A stretch of 64,000 nucleotides of DNA from Arthrobacter sp. MYb213 (GCF_002979915.1 NZ_PCQA01000003.1:434001-498000); one strand, 5' to 3'; positions 8,618 to 17,683 are shown, counted from the first letter of the stretch. A program made the numbers and translations. The notes: generated by a model from the sequence alone, not told the origin.

Positions 8618-9469
8618 CTACCCGAACCATGGTTTCTCGGCCGTTTTGAGCGTCCCATCATTTTTGGACATGTTCAGCCACTGATCAACGTACTCTTGGA
8701 ATTCATCGTCGCCTAGTGGCAAAAGATAGGCCTTTTGAGAGAAATTGAATGGCTTATCAGGATGTACCGCGCACAGCTCTGGATGCTCATTGGCGACCCA
8801 CCGAGTTTCAGAAGCATCGGTGGTCATCACGTCAGCGCGTCCTGCGATGATCTCATCAAAGATCTTGTTGTTGTCTTCAAAACGAATGATCTCTGCGTCC
8901 GGGTAGTGCTCGTCAGCGAACTTCTCGTTGGTTCCACCAATAGGAGTAATTGACCGGACCCCGGGCTTGTTGATTTCCTTGATGGTGTCGTATTTCTCCA
9001 CGTTTTCACACAGCGTGATGGGAGTCTTTCCCTCGTCCAAGGTGGCTTCACTGAAGTAGGCCTGCTGGGAACGCTCCAAGGAAATCGAAACACCGCCCAC
9101 GGCGAGATCACACTTGGATTTGAAATCTGGCATCAAATCCTTCCACGTGGTCTGAATGAACTCGGGTTCGGCGCCCAGTGACTGGGCAAGATTCTTGGCC
9201 ATCGTGATATCGATACCTGACCAGTCACCGGACTTGGGATCCAGATATGTGAATGGCCGGTAATCGCCGGTCGTGCAGACCTTGAGTGTTCCCGAGTCGC
9301 TGATGGCAGTCAGCCGACTGTCCTGAGCTACTGGGTCTTTGTCATCGCCGGCGCCGGCGCCGGGGTCCTGGGCGGGAGCGGAACACCCGGAGAGGAGTAG
9401 GGTGGCGCCGAGTGCTAGCAATGGCAACTGGCGGGTGATGGATGGCTTCTTCTGTGGCTTGTCGCTCAT
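8618..9469 (-). CDS. pheC: PheC-like cyclohexadienyl (arogenate/prephenate) dehydratase, secreted lipoprotein
   Basis: 283 aa with a lipoprotein signal (LLSGC, lipidated Cys29) and a periplasmic-binding-protein fold (SBP family 3). It would ordinarily be called an amino-acid ABC binding protein. However, the mature part follows the PheC enzyme pattern unusually closely: CTTGDYRPFTY, GGVSISLERSQQAYFS, EGKTPITLC, GGTNEKFA, MTTDASE and HPELCAVHP, ending in YVDQWLNM. The acidic residue in TDASE aligns with the catalytic glutamate of Pseudomonas PheC. Such enzymes convert arogenate or prephenate to phenylalanine or phenylpyruvate outside the cytoplasm. It lies 68 bp after a double ABC ATPase gene with no cognate permease, which fits an enzyme better than a transporter part. 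The assignment rests on recalled similarity. Confidence 0.75.
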   Translation of the reverse strand: MSDKPQKKPSITRQLPLLALGATLLLSGCSAPAQDPGAGAGDDKDPVAQDSRLTAISDSGTLKVCTTGDYRPFTYLDPKSGDWSGIDITMAKNLAQSLGAEPEFIQTTWKDLMPDFKSKCDLAVGGVSISLERSQQAYFSEATLDEGKTPITLCENVEKYDTIKEINKPGVRSITPIGGTNEKFADEHYPDAEIIRFEDNNKIFDEIIAGRADVMTTDASETRWVANEHPELCAVHPDKPFNFSQKAYLLPLGDDEFQEYVDQWLNMSKNDGTLKTAEKPWFG

Positions 9470-9537
9470 AACCCATCAACCTATAAGGGCGGAAGGCAGG
9501 GGCACAAGAATTCTGGCTTTTCTTACGCGCAGAAAAA

Positions 9538-11076
9538 TTATCCGTGTGCAGCCGTCACCGCTGTGAGGTCCAGTGCTGCCACTAGATCCTTACTGTGTTG
9601 GTGGGTAGCGGAGGTCAAGAATTCAGCCAGCGGCCTGCGTTCCACGAGCTCACCTTCAAAGAACACCGCGACATCATCACTGACATAACGGATCACATCC
9701 ATGTCATGGGAAATGACCACAAGGCTTAGTCCCATCTGGTCACGTAAACGAAGCAACAGATCAAGGATATGGCGCTGGGCTACCGAATCCAGTGCAGAGG
9801 TTGATTCATCACAGATCAAAACCTGTGGCTCGGTCAGCAAAGCTCTGGCGATAGCCACTCGCTGCAGTTGTCCACCGGAGCACTGTCCGGGTCTGCGGTC
9901 CAGTAGTTCTTCGGGCAATCCCACCTGAACCATGACCTGCGCTATGCGCGCGCTTGCCTGAGATTCTGGCAAACGATGCACCGCTGCGCTGACGGAAGTG
10001 CGCAGAGAAAGTCGGGGGTCAAAGGATGAGTAGGGCTCCTGGGCAATGACCTGCACCCGCGTTGCCTTCTCGCTTTGTTGCCTGTCAATAATCTGCCCGG
10101 TCGTTGGCTGTTCTAGCCCGGCAAGGAGCCTGGCAAAGGTGCTTTTGCCGGAACCAGAACGGCCCACCACGCCTAATACTTGCCCGCCGTGAATGCTTAG
10201 TGTGGTGGGCTTTAATGCGGCTGGACCTTTGGCCCGGCGTGTGTAGTTCTTGCTCGCGTCCACTGCTTCAAGCAAACAGGCCGAACTATCTGTGCGGGGT
10301 CCGCGTACCGAGGGCAGGCTAGCTTCCACGAGCTCCCGCGTTTTGGCGTGACGGTCCTTGGAAAAGATCTGCGCGGTAGGGCACTGATCAACAATCTGAC
10401 CATCGCTGACCACCACGATGCGGTCAGCGATGTGCTGCACGCTGGCAATGTCATGGGTAATGAAAAGAACTCCCACACCACGTTCTTGTTGCTTTCGGCG
10501 CAGTAGCTGCAACACCTCTGACTTGAGGATTGAATCCAGTGAGGACGTTGGCTCATCGGCCAGGATGAACTCCGGGTCAGCGGCCAAAGCAATGGCCAGC
10601 ATGGCACGCTGGGCCATACCTCCGGAGAGCTGATCTGGACGCTTTGAGGCAATATCAGCGGCAGGGGATAAACCCACTTCTTCCAGCAAAGAGAGGACCT
10701 GCTCTTCATGCTTACGGGCTTTGTTCCACCCACGGACACCCATGGCTTCGAGCAGGTGCGCGCGGACAGTCAAGCGCGGGTTCATCACGCGCTTGGGCTG
10801 CTGGAAAAGCATGCTGATGCGCCGCCCGCGCACAGCATCCAACTCCTTGTCGCTGAGCTGATCAAGGCGCTGACCGTCTAAGAGAATCTGCCCTTCGGCG
10901 TGCAGTCGCTGCGGCAGTAAGCCAATAATCGCCTTGGTGAGCAGCGTCTTTCCGGACCCGGAGCGTCCAACCACTGCCACCAATTCGCCAGCTCGCAGTG
11001 CGCCGCGGGCTTTGAAGAGCAGAGACTTTTCACCAGCGCTGACCGACAGGTCGGTGAATTCAAGTTCTTTAGTCAT
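9538..11076 (-). CDS. Peptide/opine/nickel-type ABC transporter ATPase, DppD-DppF fusion
   Basis: 512 aa from ATG 11076; upstream TTG/GTG options would overlap the permease further. It has two ABC domains. Domain 1 (~1-245): Walker A GRSGSGKTLL, LSGGMAQRAM signature, Walker B FILADEPTSSLD. Domain 2 (~270-512): Walker A GRSGSGKSTF, signature CSGGQLQRV, Walker B VLICDESTSALD. Both carry the ISHD/ITHD switch histidine. The fusion supplies both ATPases of an oligopeptide/nickel-class importer. The start lies inside the end of the permease gene (8-nt overlap), so the two are translationally coupled. DESTSALD is common in the DppF/NikE branch. Confidence 0.92.
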   Translation of the reverse strand: MTKELEFTDLSVSAGEKSLLFKARGALRAGELVAVVGRSGSGKTLLTKAIIGLLPQRLHAEGQILLDGQRLDQLSDKELDAVRGRRISMLFQQPKRVMNPRLTVRAHLLEAMGVRGWNKARKHEEQVLSLLEEVGLSPAADIASKRPDQLSGGMAQRAMLAIALAADPEFILADEPTSSLDSILKSEVLQLLRRKQQERGVGVLFITHDIASVQHIADRIVVVSDGQIVDQCPTAQIFSKDRHAKTRELVEASLPSVRGPRTDSSACLLEAVDASKNYTRRAKGPAALKPTTLSIHGGQVLGVVGRSGSGKSTFARLLAGLEQPTTGQIIDRQQSEKATRVQVIAQEPYSSFDPRLSLRTSVSAAVHRLPESQASARIAQVMVQVGLPEELLDRRPGQCSGGQLQRVAIARALLTEPQVLICDESTSALDSVAQRHILDLLLRLRDQMGLSLVVISHDMDVIRYVSDDVAVFFEGELVERRPLAEFLTSATHQHSKDLVAALDLTAVTAAHG

Positions 11077-11920
11077 GGGTGCCGGCCTTGGTCTCGGTAG
11101 CAAGAACATCTTGTCCGCCCAACACGTGGGTAATTCGATTACCCAATAGGGTGACGCAGAAGCTCACCAGGAAGATTGCGGCGCCCGGCGCAAGTAAACC
11201 CCAGGGGGAGCGAATTGCATGAGGTTGCGCTTCTGCCAGCATGGAACCCCAGTCAGACTGTGGTGGCTGAACTCCAATGCCTAGGTAAGACAGCGAGCCG
11301 AGCAATACGAGCAATAGTCCGAAGCGCAATGCGGCTTGGGCCAGCACCGGTCCGGCGACAAAAGGCAGCACATGATGGCGCAAGATAAACCACCGTGAAG
11401 CGCCCACATGTTTTGAGGCTTCCACGTGGTGGGTCGATAGTGCTTGAGCCGCCATTGAGCGCACCAGCCGGGCGGTAGGTGTCCACGCGACCACGCCTAC
11501 GGATAGGACCATGGTGAAGAATCCTGGCCCCATCACGGCAATGATCAACAGCGCGATGACAATTTCTGGCAGGGCGAGCAGCAAATCATTGACGCGTAAG
11601 AAGAGTTCATCCAGCCACCCACCACGCACCGCACTGAGCAGTCCCAGTACCGTGCCCACGAGTAGGGCGAACAAGGTGGTGATCAGTGCTACCGACAGCG
11701 AGAACTGGCCTCCGTGCAACACCCGGCTCAAGGTGTCGCGGCCCAACGAGTCCGTCCCCAAAAGATGGGCCAGGCTAGGTCCTTGAAGGCGGTTCAGTAA
11801 ATCTTGGGAGTCAGGATCATAAGGAGAAATCCATGGGGCCGCGATAGTCACGATCACCACTGCCAGCAAGAAGAATGCGGGTGCAGAAATCAGGATCTTT
11901 TTGGATATATTCTTAGCCAT
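11069..11920 (-). CDS. ABC importer permease, DppC/NikC-like
   Basis: 283 aa from ATG 11920; a TTG at 11932 is in frame, but the ATG has the better distance to GAGGA. Six predicted membrane helices. An N-terminal OppC-type segment leads into ISPYDPDSQD and the LGTDSLGRDTLSRVLHG motif typical of DppC-class permeases. The inner-membrane BPD domain carries the coupling-helix region AQALSTHHVEASKHVGAS. It forms the pore with the DppB-like protein. It overlaps the preceding permease gene by 8 nt and the following ATPase gene by 8 nt. Confidence 0.9.
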   Translation of the reverse strand: MAKNISKKILISAPAFFLLAVVIVTIAAPWISPYDPDSQDLLNRLQGPSLAHLLGTDSLGRDTLSRVLHGGQFSLSVALITTLFALLVGTVLGLLSAVRGGWLDELFLRVNDLLLALPEIVIALLIIAVMGPGFFTMVLSVGVVAWTPTARLVRSMAAQALSTHHVEASKHVGASRWFILRHHVLPFVAGPVLAQAALRFGLLLVLLGSLSYLGIGVQPPQSDWGSMLAEAQPHAIRSPWGLLAPGAAIFLVSFCVTLLGNRITHVLGGQDVLATETKAGTHD

Positions 11921-12866
11921 GTCGGACACCAATCCTCACGTTGGGATCGCTGAGCTTATGCACTAGATCAATGATTCCGGTAGTTAGCACGGCACAGGCC
12001 ACAACCACCACTACGCCGCCTTGGGCTACCGGGATATCGGCATCAATAATCGCGTCAAAGATCAGTCGACCCATTCCGGGAATGGCAAAGATGACTTCTA
12101 CAATCACTGATCCACCAAGCAAACCGGCAAACCAGACACCAACCATGGTCCACAAGGGAAGCAACCCGTGGGGAACCACGTGACGCATCAATGCCTGCGT
12201 GCTGCTCAAGCCGCGCGCACGAGCCGCGAGCACATGTTCTGAATCCAAGGCCTGCCGTACACCTGAGCGCACTGCGACGGTAAAGAAGCTAATCGGACGC
12301 AAGGCCAAGACGAATACCGGAAGCACCAGTGCGGCGGGGGATTCAAAACCTGCTGAGGGAAGCAGCGACCAGCGCACAGCGAATAGCAGTACTAAGAGTG
12401 GTGCCAGTGCGTACTCGGGGATGGCGATGAGCGCATGGGTCACCGAGGTGATCAGCTTATCTGGCCATGACCCGGCGCGGGTGGCGGAGATGACGCCAAG
12501 AACTATGGATACGGCGATAGCCACCAGCAGTGCGCTGCCAGCCAGGGAGAGCGTCACCCCGATTGCTGGCATTACTTGGTCAGCTACCGGGGTGCCACTG
12601 ATATGGGAGATGCCCATATCGCCGGTGACAAACCTTCCGAGCCAACGGCCAAACTGCACCAGCATTGGATCATGCAGACCGAACTGCTGTGCGTAGGCCT
12701 GTACGGTGGCTTCATCTGCGGCGCCGATGTCCATCCGGGCGCGCAACAGGGAGCGCACCGGGTCCCCGGGGGAAACAAAGGGGACCAGGAACACCGCGAA
12801 GGATGAAAGCAACACCGCTGCGCAGAGTCCTAGGGCTCTGCGCAGCAAGGTGGACAGTGATAACAA
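11913..12866 (-). CDS. ABC importer permease, DppB/NikB-like
   Basis: 317 aa with six hydrophobic segments. N-terminal LLRRALGLCAAVLLSSF and FVSPGDPVRSLL match the OppB/DppB N-terminal domain (usually LxxxPGDP). The coupling region SGVRQALDSEHVLAARARG is the EAA-type loop contacting the ATPase, and FAIPGMGRLIFDAI is a family hallmark. The start is probably TTG at 12866, one nt after the binding-protein stop codon, so coupled translation is likely. Substrate class: peptides, opines or metal chelates, not distinguishable here. Confidence 0.88.
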   Translation of the reverse strand: MLSLSTLLRRALGLCAAVLLSSFAVFLVPFVSPGDPVRSLLRARMDIGAADEATVQAYAQQFGLHDPMLVQFGRWLGRFVTGDMGISHISGTPVADQVMPAIGVTLSLAGSALLVAIAVSIVLGVISATRAGSWPDKLITSVTHALIAIPEYALAPLLVLLFAVRWSLLPSAGFESPAALVLPVFVLALRPISFFTVAVRSGVRQALDSEHVLAARARGLSSTQALMRHVVPHGLLPLWTMVGVWFAGLLGGSVIVEVIFAIPGMGRLIFDAIIDADIPVAQGGVVVVVACAVLTTGIIDLVHKLSDPNVRIGVRHG

Positions 12867-12867
12867 C

Positions 12868-14412
12868 TTACTGAGTCTTTGCCAGATCCTTGGTCAGCAC
12901 GTAGCGGGTCAGTGGATCCTGAACATAGCCCTGTACTGAATTGCCCACCGCGTCGATGGCCTGCTCATTGACTAGCCACACGTTGGCCGCGTCAGCGGCG
13001 AGGATATCGCCGGCCTGACGGTAGAGATCATGGCGTTTGGTCTCATCGGTCTCGGTGGTGGCCTGAGCGATGAGCTTGTCGTAGTCCTTATTGCAGTAGT
13101 GGCTCAGGTTGTAGCCACCCTCACAGGTGTAATCGGCCTGCAAGAAGCCAATCGGATCAGCAATATCAATCATGCGGTTGCGCTGGCTGAGGATCATGTC
13201 GTAGTTGCCCGCCAGGACATCAGGTTCGGCTGCCCCATAGGATTTGGTGACCACATTGGCGGTCAAACCGATCTGTTTGAACTGTTCCTGGATGATGGCA
13301 GCGACTCCGGCGAACTCGGCACGTTCGGTGATCGCAATGATCTCCAATGGCTTCTGTTGCTTGTAACCGGAGGCTTCCACCAGCTTCTTGGCTTCGTCAA
13401 CGTTGAGTTGTGGAACACCAAGCTCCGGGTTCGCCCAGCTTTCACTTGGGGCAAAGGGGCCGGTGGCAGGCTGCGCGGCACCTTCATAGATGCTGGCTGC
13501 CATTGCTGGCAGGTCCAAGGCCATGGTGGCGGCCTTGCGCAGGTTGACGTCGTCAAAGGGTGCGCGCGAGTTGTTCAGGTACAAGGTTGAGGTGCGTGGT
13601 GAATCTGTTTTCAGCACGCTGATCTTGTCATCGGCTTCCAACGTGGCCAGGCTGGTGGCCGGGATGGACATGGAGATGTCCGCTTCGCCGGTCTGCACCT
13701 GAGTGGCGCGGGTGGCGCCTTCGCTGATGTAGCGGATTTCGCCGCCAGCCAGCTTAACCTCACCGTCCCAGTAATTCTCATTGCGGTCCAAGGTTAAGGA
13801 CTGGCCGGCTTTTTCTGACACCGGGGCAAAGGGGCCGGTGCAATGTTTCATCGGATCGATACCCTTGGCGGTGTATGCGGCAGGGGAAAGGACCCCGGCG
13901 TTCACGCTGGCCATACGGTAAGGCAACAACGGATCAGCAGCTGGGGTGGTCACGCGCACGGTATCGGCATCTGCTGCTTCAACCTTGCTGATGGTCTTAG
14001 GATTTACTGCACGTGCCGGAGCAGTGGCTTTAAGGACGTGGTTCAGTGAGCCAGCGACTGCCTTGGCATCAAAAGCGGTGCCGTCCTGGAACTTCACGTT
14101 CTTGCGCAGGTCGAATTCCCATACGGTGTCCGAGGCCTGCTTCCACGAAGTGGCGAGCATGGGCTCAACCTTCTTGGTGGTCTGGTCATACTTGGTCAGA
14201 GTTTCCAAGCAACCGGCAATAGAGAGCACATAGGCGTCATCGCTTTCCAGGGCCCAGTTGGAAACTGGAGCACGGAAGTTTGCCACAACTGCTCGCGCGT
14301 CCGGATTCGCAGCTGCCTCAGGGGCTGGGCTGGAGGGGGTGGAGCTGCAGGCGGTGAGGGCCAGAGCAATGACCGCAAATCCTGCGGCTGCGCTGAGTCG
14401 TCCAAAGTTCAT
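12868..14412 (-). CDS. ABC transporter substrate-binding lipoprotein, SBP family 5
   Basis: 514 aa lipoprotein; signal with LALTAC, lipidated Cys22. It has the family-5 (DppA/OppA/NikA) architecture: ETLTKYDQ and EPMLATSWKQ near the N-terminus, WEFDLRKNVKFQDGTAF as the family signature, and YNLSHYCNKDYDKLI with DLYRQAGDIL near the C-terminus. It captures the ligand on the outer face of the membrane and delivers it to the DppBC-like permeases encoded directly downstream (1-nt spacing). No metal-binding cluster is obvious, so peptide, opine or metallophore ligands remain possible. Confidence 0.9.
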   Translation of the reverse strand: MNFGRLSAAAGFAVIALALTACSSTPSSPAPEAAANPDARAVVANFRAPVSNWALESDDAYVLSIAGCLETLTKYDQTTKKVEPMLATSWKQASDTVWEFDLRKNVKFQDGTAFDAKAVAGSLNHVLKATAPARAVNPKTISKVEAADADTVRVTTPAADPLLPYRMASVNAGVLSPAAYTAKGIDPMKHCTGPFAPVSEKAGQSLTLDRNENYWDGEVKLAGGEIRYISEGATRATQVQTGEADISMSIPATSLATLEADDKISVLKTDSPRTSTLYLNNSRAPFDDVNLRKAATMALDLPAMAASIYEGAAQPATGPFAPSESWANPELGVPQLNVDEAKKLVEASGYKQQKPLEIIAITERAEFAGVAAIIQEQFKQIGLTANVVTKSYGAAEPDVLAGNYDMILSQRNRMIDIADPIGFLQADYTCEGGYNLSHYCNKDYDKLIAQATTETDETKRHDLYRQAGDILAADAANVWLVNEQAIDAVGNSVQGYVQDPLTRYVLTKDLAKTQ

Positions 14413-14628
14413 GGAAATCCTTCGGCATTACGTGATGAAATGGCTTCTAATGCGATAGCGCCTTGGTTAGCTTATCCTAAATTCAATGTTTCCCTTGAGG
14501 CTTCTTAACGCAGTGCGACATCCGCTGAAATGCAACTTTAATGAGGCGCGCAAGAGTGCAAGTTGAGTAGTGCAAAGTTGGTGTGAGAATTGGAAGATTC
14601 GCCCGTGATTTACTGAACATGTCTCAGC

Positions 14629-15912
14629 TCACATGCGTGTAGTCAACGTCCGCGGGAACCGGACGAGCGGTGCAGCAAGCCAGGATGCTAGAAGCAAAGG
14701 AACTATCAAGACCATCCAAGGCAGGAATCCAGGCAAGGTTCCATTCCCGGACTGCGTCAAGAGCCAGCCAATGAGCAAATTACCCAGGAGTACCGCCAGT
14801 CCTCCGCAGCTGGCAAGTAAGCCGAAGTAGGAACCCGTGGGGCGTCCGCCGGCAAACTTGGGAACGAGCGATAACGCAGTGGGGTGCACGCTCATATGTC
14901 CCAATGTCAGCAGAGTTACCGCGCAGAAGATACGAGCCGGACCGGTGTCATTTCCAAAGGCTAAGTCCGGGACGAAGGCAAGTGCCCCGAAGCCCAGCGC
15001 GCTACACAGGTATCCGAACCGCAAGGTTGCCGCTGCTCCGATACGTCCGGCAAGCCGCGCGAGCGGCAGCTGCAGGGTCAGCGTCAAAACGGAGATCCAC
15101 GCAAAGATCAGCCCTACCCATTGGGTCGGAAGTCCCAGACGTTCCAACTCCAAGGGGATAGCTAAGTAGAGCTGGTTGTAGGCCAGTAGATCTGAAGCGT
15201 GCAACCCGCAAAAGGCGACAAAGCGACGGTCAGTTAGACACCTGCGCAAGCCACCAGGCCGAACTTCTTGTTTGGAGACATCGCTTGTCCGTCCCGTAGA
15301 AGTTTCCGCAGAGTTGGGCCGTCGCAAAGCAACTGCCAGAAACACACCAATGAGCACAAAGAACCCAGCCCCAAAACCTGCAACGGTGGCGAAACCCCAG
15401 CCCCAAAGTGCAGCGCCAACCAGCGGGCCGGTGACCGCACCAATTTCTCCGGTAATGCTCAACCATGCGAAGAGTGTGGACTGTTTGGCTTTGGAATGTT
15501 CGTTGTTCTCGCGGGCAACTTGTGCTGCTGCCACCAGGATGTTCAAGCCTGGGGAAAAGAGTGCTCCGCCAAAACCCGTGAGCAACGTTCCAAGGATAAA
15601 CATCCAGAGCGTCGGGGTGCCGGTCCACAAGGATGCGGAGAGCGTGATGAACCCTGCCGCACGTACCGCACAACCAATGAGAATGACGCTCCGAGCGCCG
15701 AAACGGTCTGCAAGGATTCCGCCGGCAAGGAACAAACCTTGCTGAGCGAAGGTTCTGATTCCCAGAATGAGACCTACTGCGGTTCCAGCCAAGAGGAAAT
15801 CGTTGGTCAGGACAATCGCAAGAAAAGGCACCACGGCGTAGAAGCCGATATTGAACAGGGTTTGGGTTCCGAGGAGGACTGGAACTTCAAATCGTGGCGA
15901 GCTAGTTTTCAT
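14629..15912 (-). CDS. MFS transporter (12-TM, drug/solute:H+ antiporter type)
   Basis: 427 aa with about 12 hydrophobic segments. Loop 2-3 carries the MFS motif A-like GILADRFGARSVILIG, and SPGLNILVAAAQVAR follows helix 4. The start ATG 15912 has GAGG just upstream. It is transcribed toward the SBP-permease-ATPase operon, but a 216-bp gap separates them and could hold a separate promoter. An MFS exporter beside an SBP5-type importer recalls metallophore export/import loci, but no metallophore synthase gene is present, so this stays a thought only. The substrate is unknown. Confidence 0.85.
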   Translation of the reverse strand: MKTSSPRFEVPVLLGTQTLFNIGFYAVVPFLAIVLTNDFLLAGTAVGLILGIRTFAQQGLFLAGGILADRFGARSVILIGCAVRAAGFITLSASLWTGTPTLWMFILGTLLTGFGGALFSPGLNILVAAAQVARENNEHSKAKQSTLFAWLSITGEIGAVTGPLVGAALWGWGFATVAGFGAGFFVLIGVFLAVALRRPNSAETSTGRTSDVSKQEVRPGGLRRCLTDRRFVAFCGLHASDLLAYNQLYLAIPLELERLGLPTQWVGLIFAWISVLTLTLQLPLARLAGRIGAAATLRFGYLCSALGFGALAFVPDLAFGNDTGPARIFCAVTLLTLGHMSVHPTALSLVPKFAGGRPTGSYFGLLASCGGLAVLLGNLLIGWLLTQSGNGTLPGFLPWMVLIVPLLLASWLAAPLVRFPRTLTTRM

Positions 15913-16138
15913 GGACCTCGGGAATGCTTTGAGTTAGGACGAATCGTGGGGTAGACCTATCCGACTTTAGCGCCAGTCGCTCCTTTGGAGCAGTTTTGCG
16001 TACGTGGGGGGCTTCATCGATTAATCTCCTGATAGCTCTTCAAAGCTCTCCGCCATGGTGAGACACTGTGCGTAGGGCGAGGCATAATCCTCTTCGCCTA
16101 CGCCAGCGAAACATCGGACGCACAAGGGGCGAAATTCC

Positions 16139-16792
16139 ATGACTGAGAAAGAAGTTCTGAAGCAAGCTGACCGTGAAAGTCAGATGACCCACTTGTCACA
16201 CTGGCGCTACGTGCTCGGATCGCTACGCACCGCCTTCAAATGTTCTTCCTCAGCCGTAGCCTTGGAACTCTTTGCAGAAATTGGTGCGCTAGCGCAGGAA
16301 GCCAACCATCACCCGGATGTGGACTGGCGGTACGACACCTTGTTTGTGACGCTGGTGTCCCATGATGTCGGGGGAGTGTCGCTTCGAGATACTCAGCTGG
16401 CCGGGAAAATCTCTGATCTGGCACAAGAACATGGTGCCCAAGCAAACCTGAACCTGACCCGCACGGTGGAAATAGCCATTGATACCGATGACCGGGATCA
16501 GATTGCCGACACCTGGCGCGCAGCCCTAGGTTACAAGGAACAAGCCGATGGTAGCCTGACGGATCCTTATGGGCGTGGGCCTGCCATTTGGTTCCAGAAG
16601 ACCGAGACTCCAAGCGACAATCGTTTCCATCTGGACATCTCGGTGCCCCACTCGCACCACGTGGATATTCTCGATGGTTTGAAAGAGGCCGGTGCACGGT
16701 TGAACTATGCTGATGCGCCGTCATTTACCGTGGCCACGGATCCACAAGGAAACCGCCTGTGCATCTGTACCGAGGCAGGGCGTACCGACTAA
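16139..16792 (+). CDS. Pterin-4a-carbinolamine dehydratase fused to a VOC domain
   Basis: 217 aa. The N-terminal ~105 residues are a PCD/DCoH-type fold: EANHHPDVDWRYDTL (His57-His58-Pro59, the catalytic EHHPD-like motif), then VSLRDTQLAGKISDLA. The remaining ~110 residues are a glyoxalase-like VOC domain (VEIAIDTDD..., DPYGRGPAIWFQ, FHLDISVPHSHH, ATDPQGNRLCIC). Classical PCD dehydrates 4a-hydroxytetrahydrobiopterin during aromatic amino acid hydroxylation. The VOC part could bind a metal and a second substrate. This fusion is recurrent in actinobacteria, and its true reaction is not established from sequence. It is monocistronic and ends at a strong palindromic terminator. Confidence 0.85.
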   Translation: MTEKEVLKQADRESQMTHLSHWRYVLGSLRTAFKCSSSAVALELFAEIGALAQEANHHPDVDWRYDTLFVTLVSHDVGGVSLRDTQLAGKISDLAQEHGAQANLNLTRTVEIAIDTDDRDQIADTWRAALGYKEQADGSLTDPYGRGPAIWFQKTETPSDNRFHLDISVPHSHHVDILDGLKEAGARLNYADAPSFTVATDPQGNRLCICTEAGRTD

Positions 16793-16804
16793 GCCTTGAG
16801 CAAG

Positions 16805-16838
16805 GGCAGGCCGCGTCCAGTACTGGACGCGGCCTGCC
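16805..16838. terminator. Palindromic bidirectional terminator
   Basis: A perfect 34-nt palindrome between convergent genes: GGCAGGCCGCGTCCA on the left and its exact complement on the right around a central GTAC, followed by TTTACTC. It probably ends both the PCD-VOC gene and the minus-strand peroxiredoxin gene. Confidence 0.85.
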
Positions 16839-16878
16839 TTTACTCATTCATATTCTTCGACTAGCGGTCTGCTAAACC

Positions 16879-17355
16879 TTAGACACCCAGGGTCTCGCGC
16901 AGGCGAGTTACGTGACCGCGCGCTTCCACGCCGTATTCCACATGGCTGATCTTGCCTTCTGGATCAACTATCGCGGTGGAACGCAGGGTACCGGTGAAGG
17001 TGTTTCCGTTCTTGGTGCGTTCTCCGTAGGAGCCGTACGCGGTGGCCACGGCGTAATCGGTATCGGAGAGCAGATCAAAGGTCAGCGATTCATCGGCTGC
17101 GAACTGAGCTAAGGCTTCTGGCTCGTCAGGAGAAATTCCAAGAACAATGTAACCCGCGCTCTTGAGCGAATTCAGGTTGTCACGGAAATCGCAGGCCTCG
17201 ATGGTGCATCCAGGGGTGGCAGCTTTCGGGTAGAAGTACACCACAACATTCTTTCCACGGTAATCGCTGAGCGAAATCGTTTCGCCCTGTGCGTTGCGTA
17301 GTGAAAACTCTGGTGCGCTATCGCCGACATTGAGCGGGATTGGCTGTGCAGTCAT
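16879..17355 (-). CDS. bcp: Thioredoxin-dependent peroxiredoxin, Bcp/PrxQ type (copy 1)
   Basis: 158 aa from ATG 17355, preceded by AAGGAC; a longer in-frame extension lacks a binding site. PrxQ signature YFYPKAATPGCT with peroxidatic Cys50 and resolving Cys55 (C-x4-C), the atypical 2-Cys arrangement of Bcp. LGISPDEPEAL and GSYGERTKNG are also typical. It reduces H2O2 and organic or lipid hydroperoxides in the cytosol using thioredoxin. A near-duplicate of identical length lies at 20069-20545. Divergent from the SSADH gene, with a 27-bp palindrome in the shared upstream region. Confidence 0.93.
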   Translation of the reverse strand: MTAQPIPLNVGDSAPEFSLRNAQGETISLSDYRGKNVVVYFYPKAATPGCTIEACDFRDNLNSLKSAGYIVLGISPDEPEALAQFAADESLTFDLLSDTDYAVATAYGSYGERTKNGNTFTGTLRSTAIVDPEGKISHVEYGVEARGHVTRLRETLGV

Positions 17356-17473
17356 GTTTAGTCCTTGTTGATCAAGTGATTTTCTTGCCTTACTACGAAC
17401 ATACTGGGCTGAGCACGAGGGTGGAAACTCGTGATCAACTGTCATGGATTGTCTTCTATCCCAAGTCTGCAGA

Positions 17474-17500
17474 ATTATGAATAACTCAATTACTCATAAT
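17474..17500. promoter_or_regulatory. Operator-like palindrome between bcp copy 1 and the aldehyde dehydrogenase gene
   Basis: Arms ATTATGAATAA (17474-17484) and TTACTCATAAT (17490-17500) pair at 10 of 11 positions around CTCAA. It lies in the 328-bp divergent gap (17356-17683), otherwise empty of genes. It is the size and symmetry expected of a dimeric repressor site (TetR/MarR/GntR class), but the binding protein is unknown. Confidence 0.5.
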
Positions 17501-17683
17501 CTTGAGGGAATTCGTTATGGGCAATGGTGCCTCCATCGTGGGTGGACGTCACCCCAGAATTTAAGCCAGCTGTGAAGAATGCGCGGATTCCCTGACTTCT
17601 CACGCGATATCCTTGCCTGCCGGTGGGGGATAGCTGGCAGACTGGGCTAAACACAGTCAATCAATGAATCTTCAAGGAGCAAC

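Noticed and set aside
9538-15912. Staphylopine-type metallophore locus (MFS exporter plus SBP5 ABC importer)
   Set aside because: The transport genes fit the layout, but no nicotianamine-synthase-like or opine dehydrogenase gene is present, so the locus is described only as peptide/opine/nickel type.
15268-15954. 228-codon plus-strand frame opposite the MFS gene
   Set aside because: Composition (many Cys, Lys and Glu, no domain) is that of an antisense shadow.
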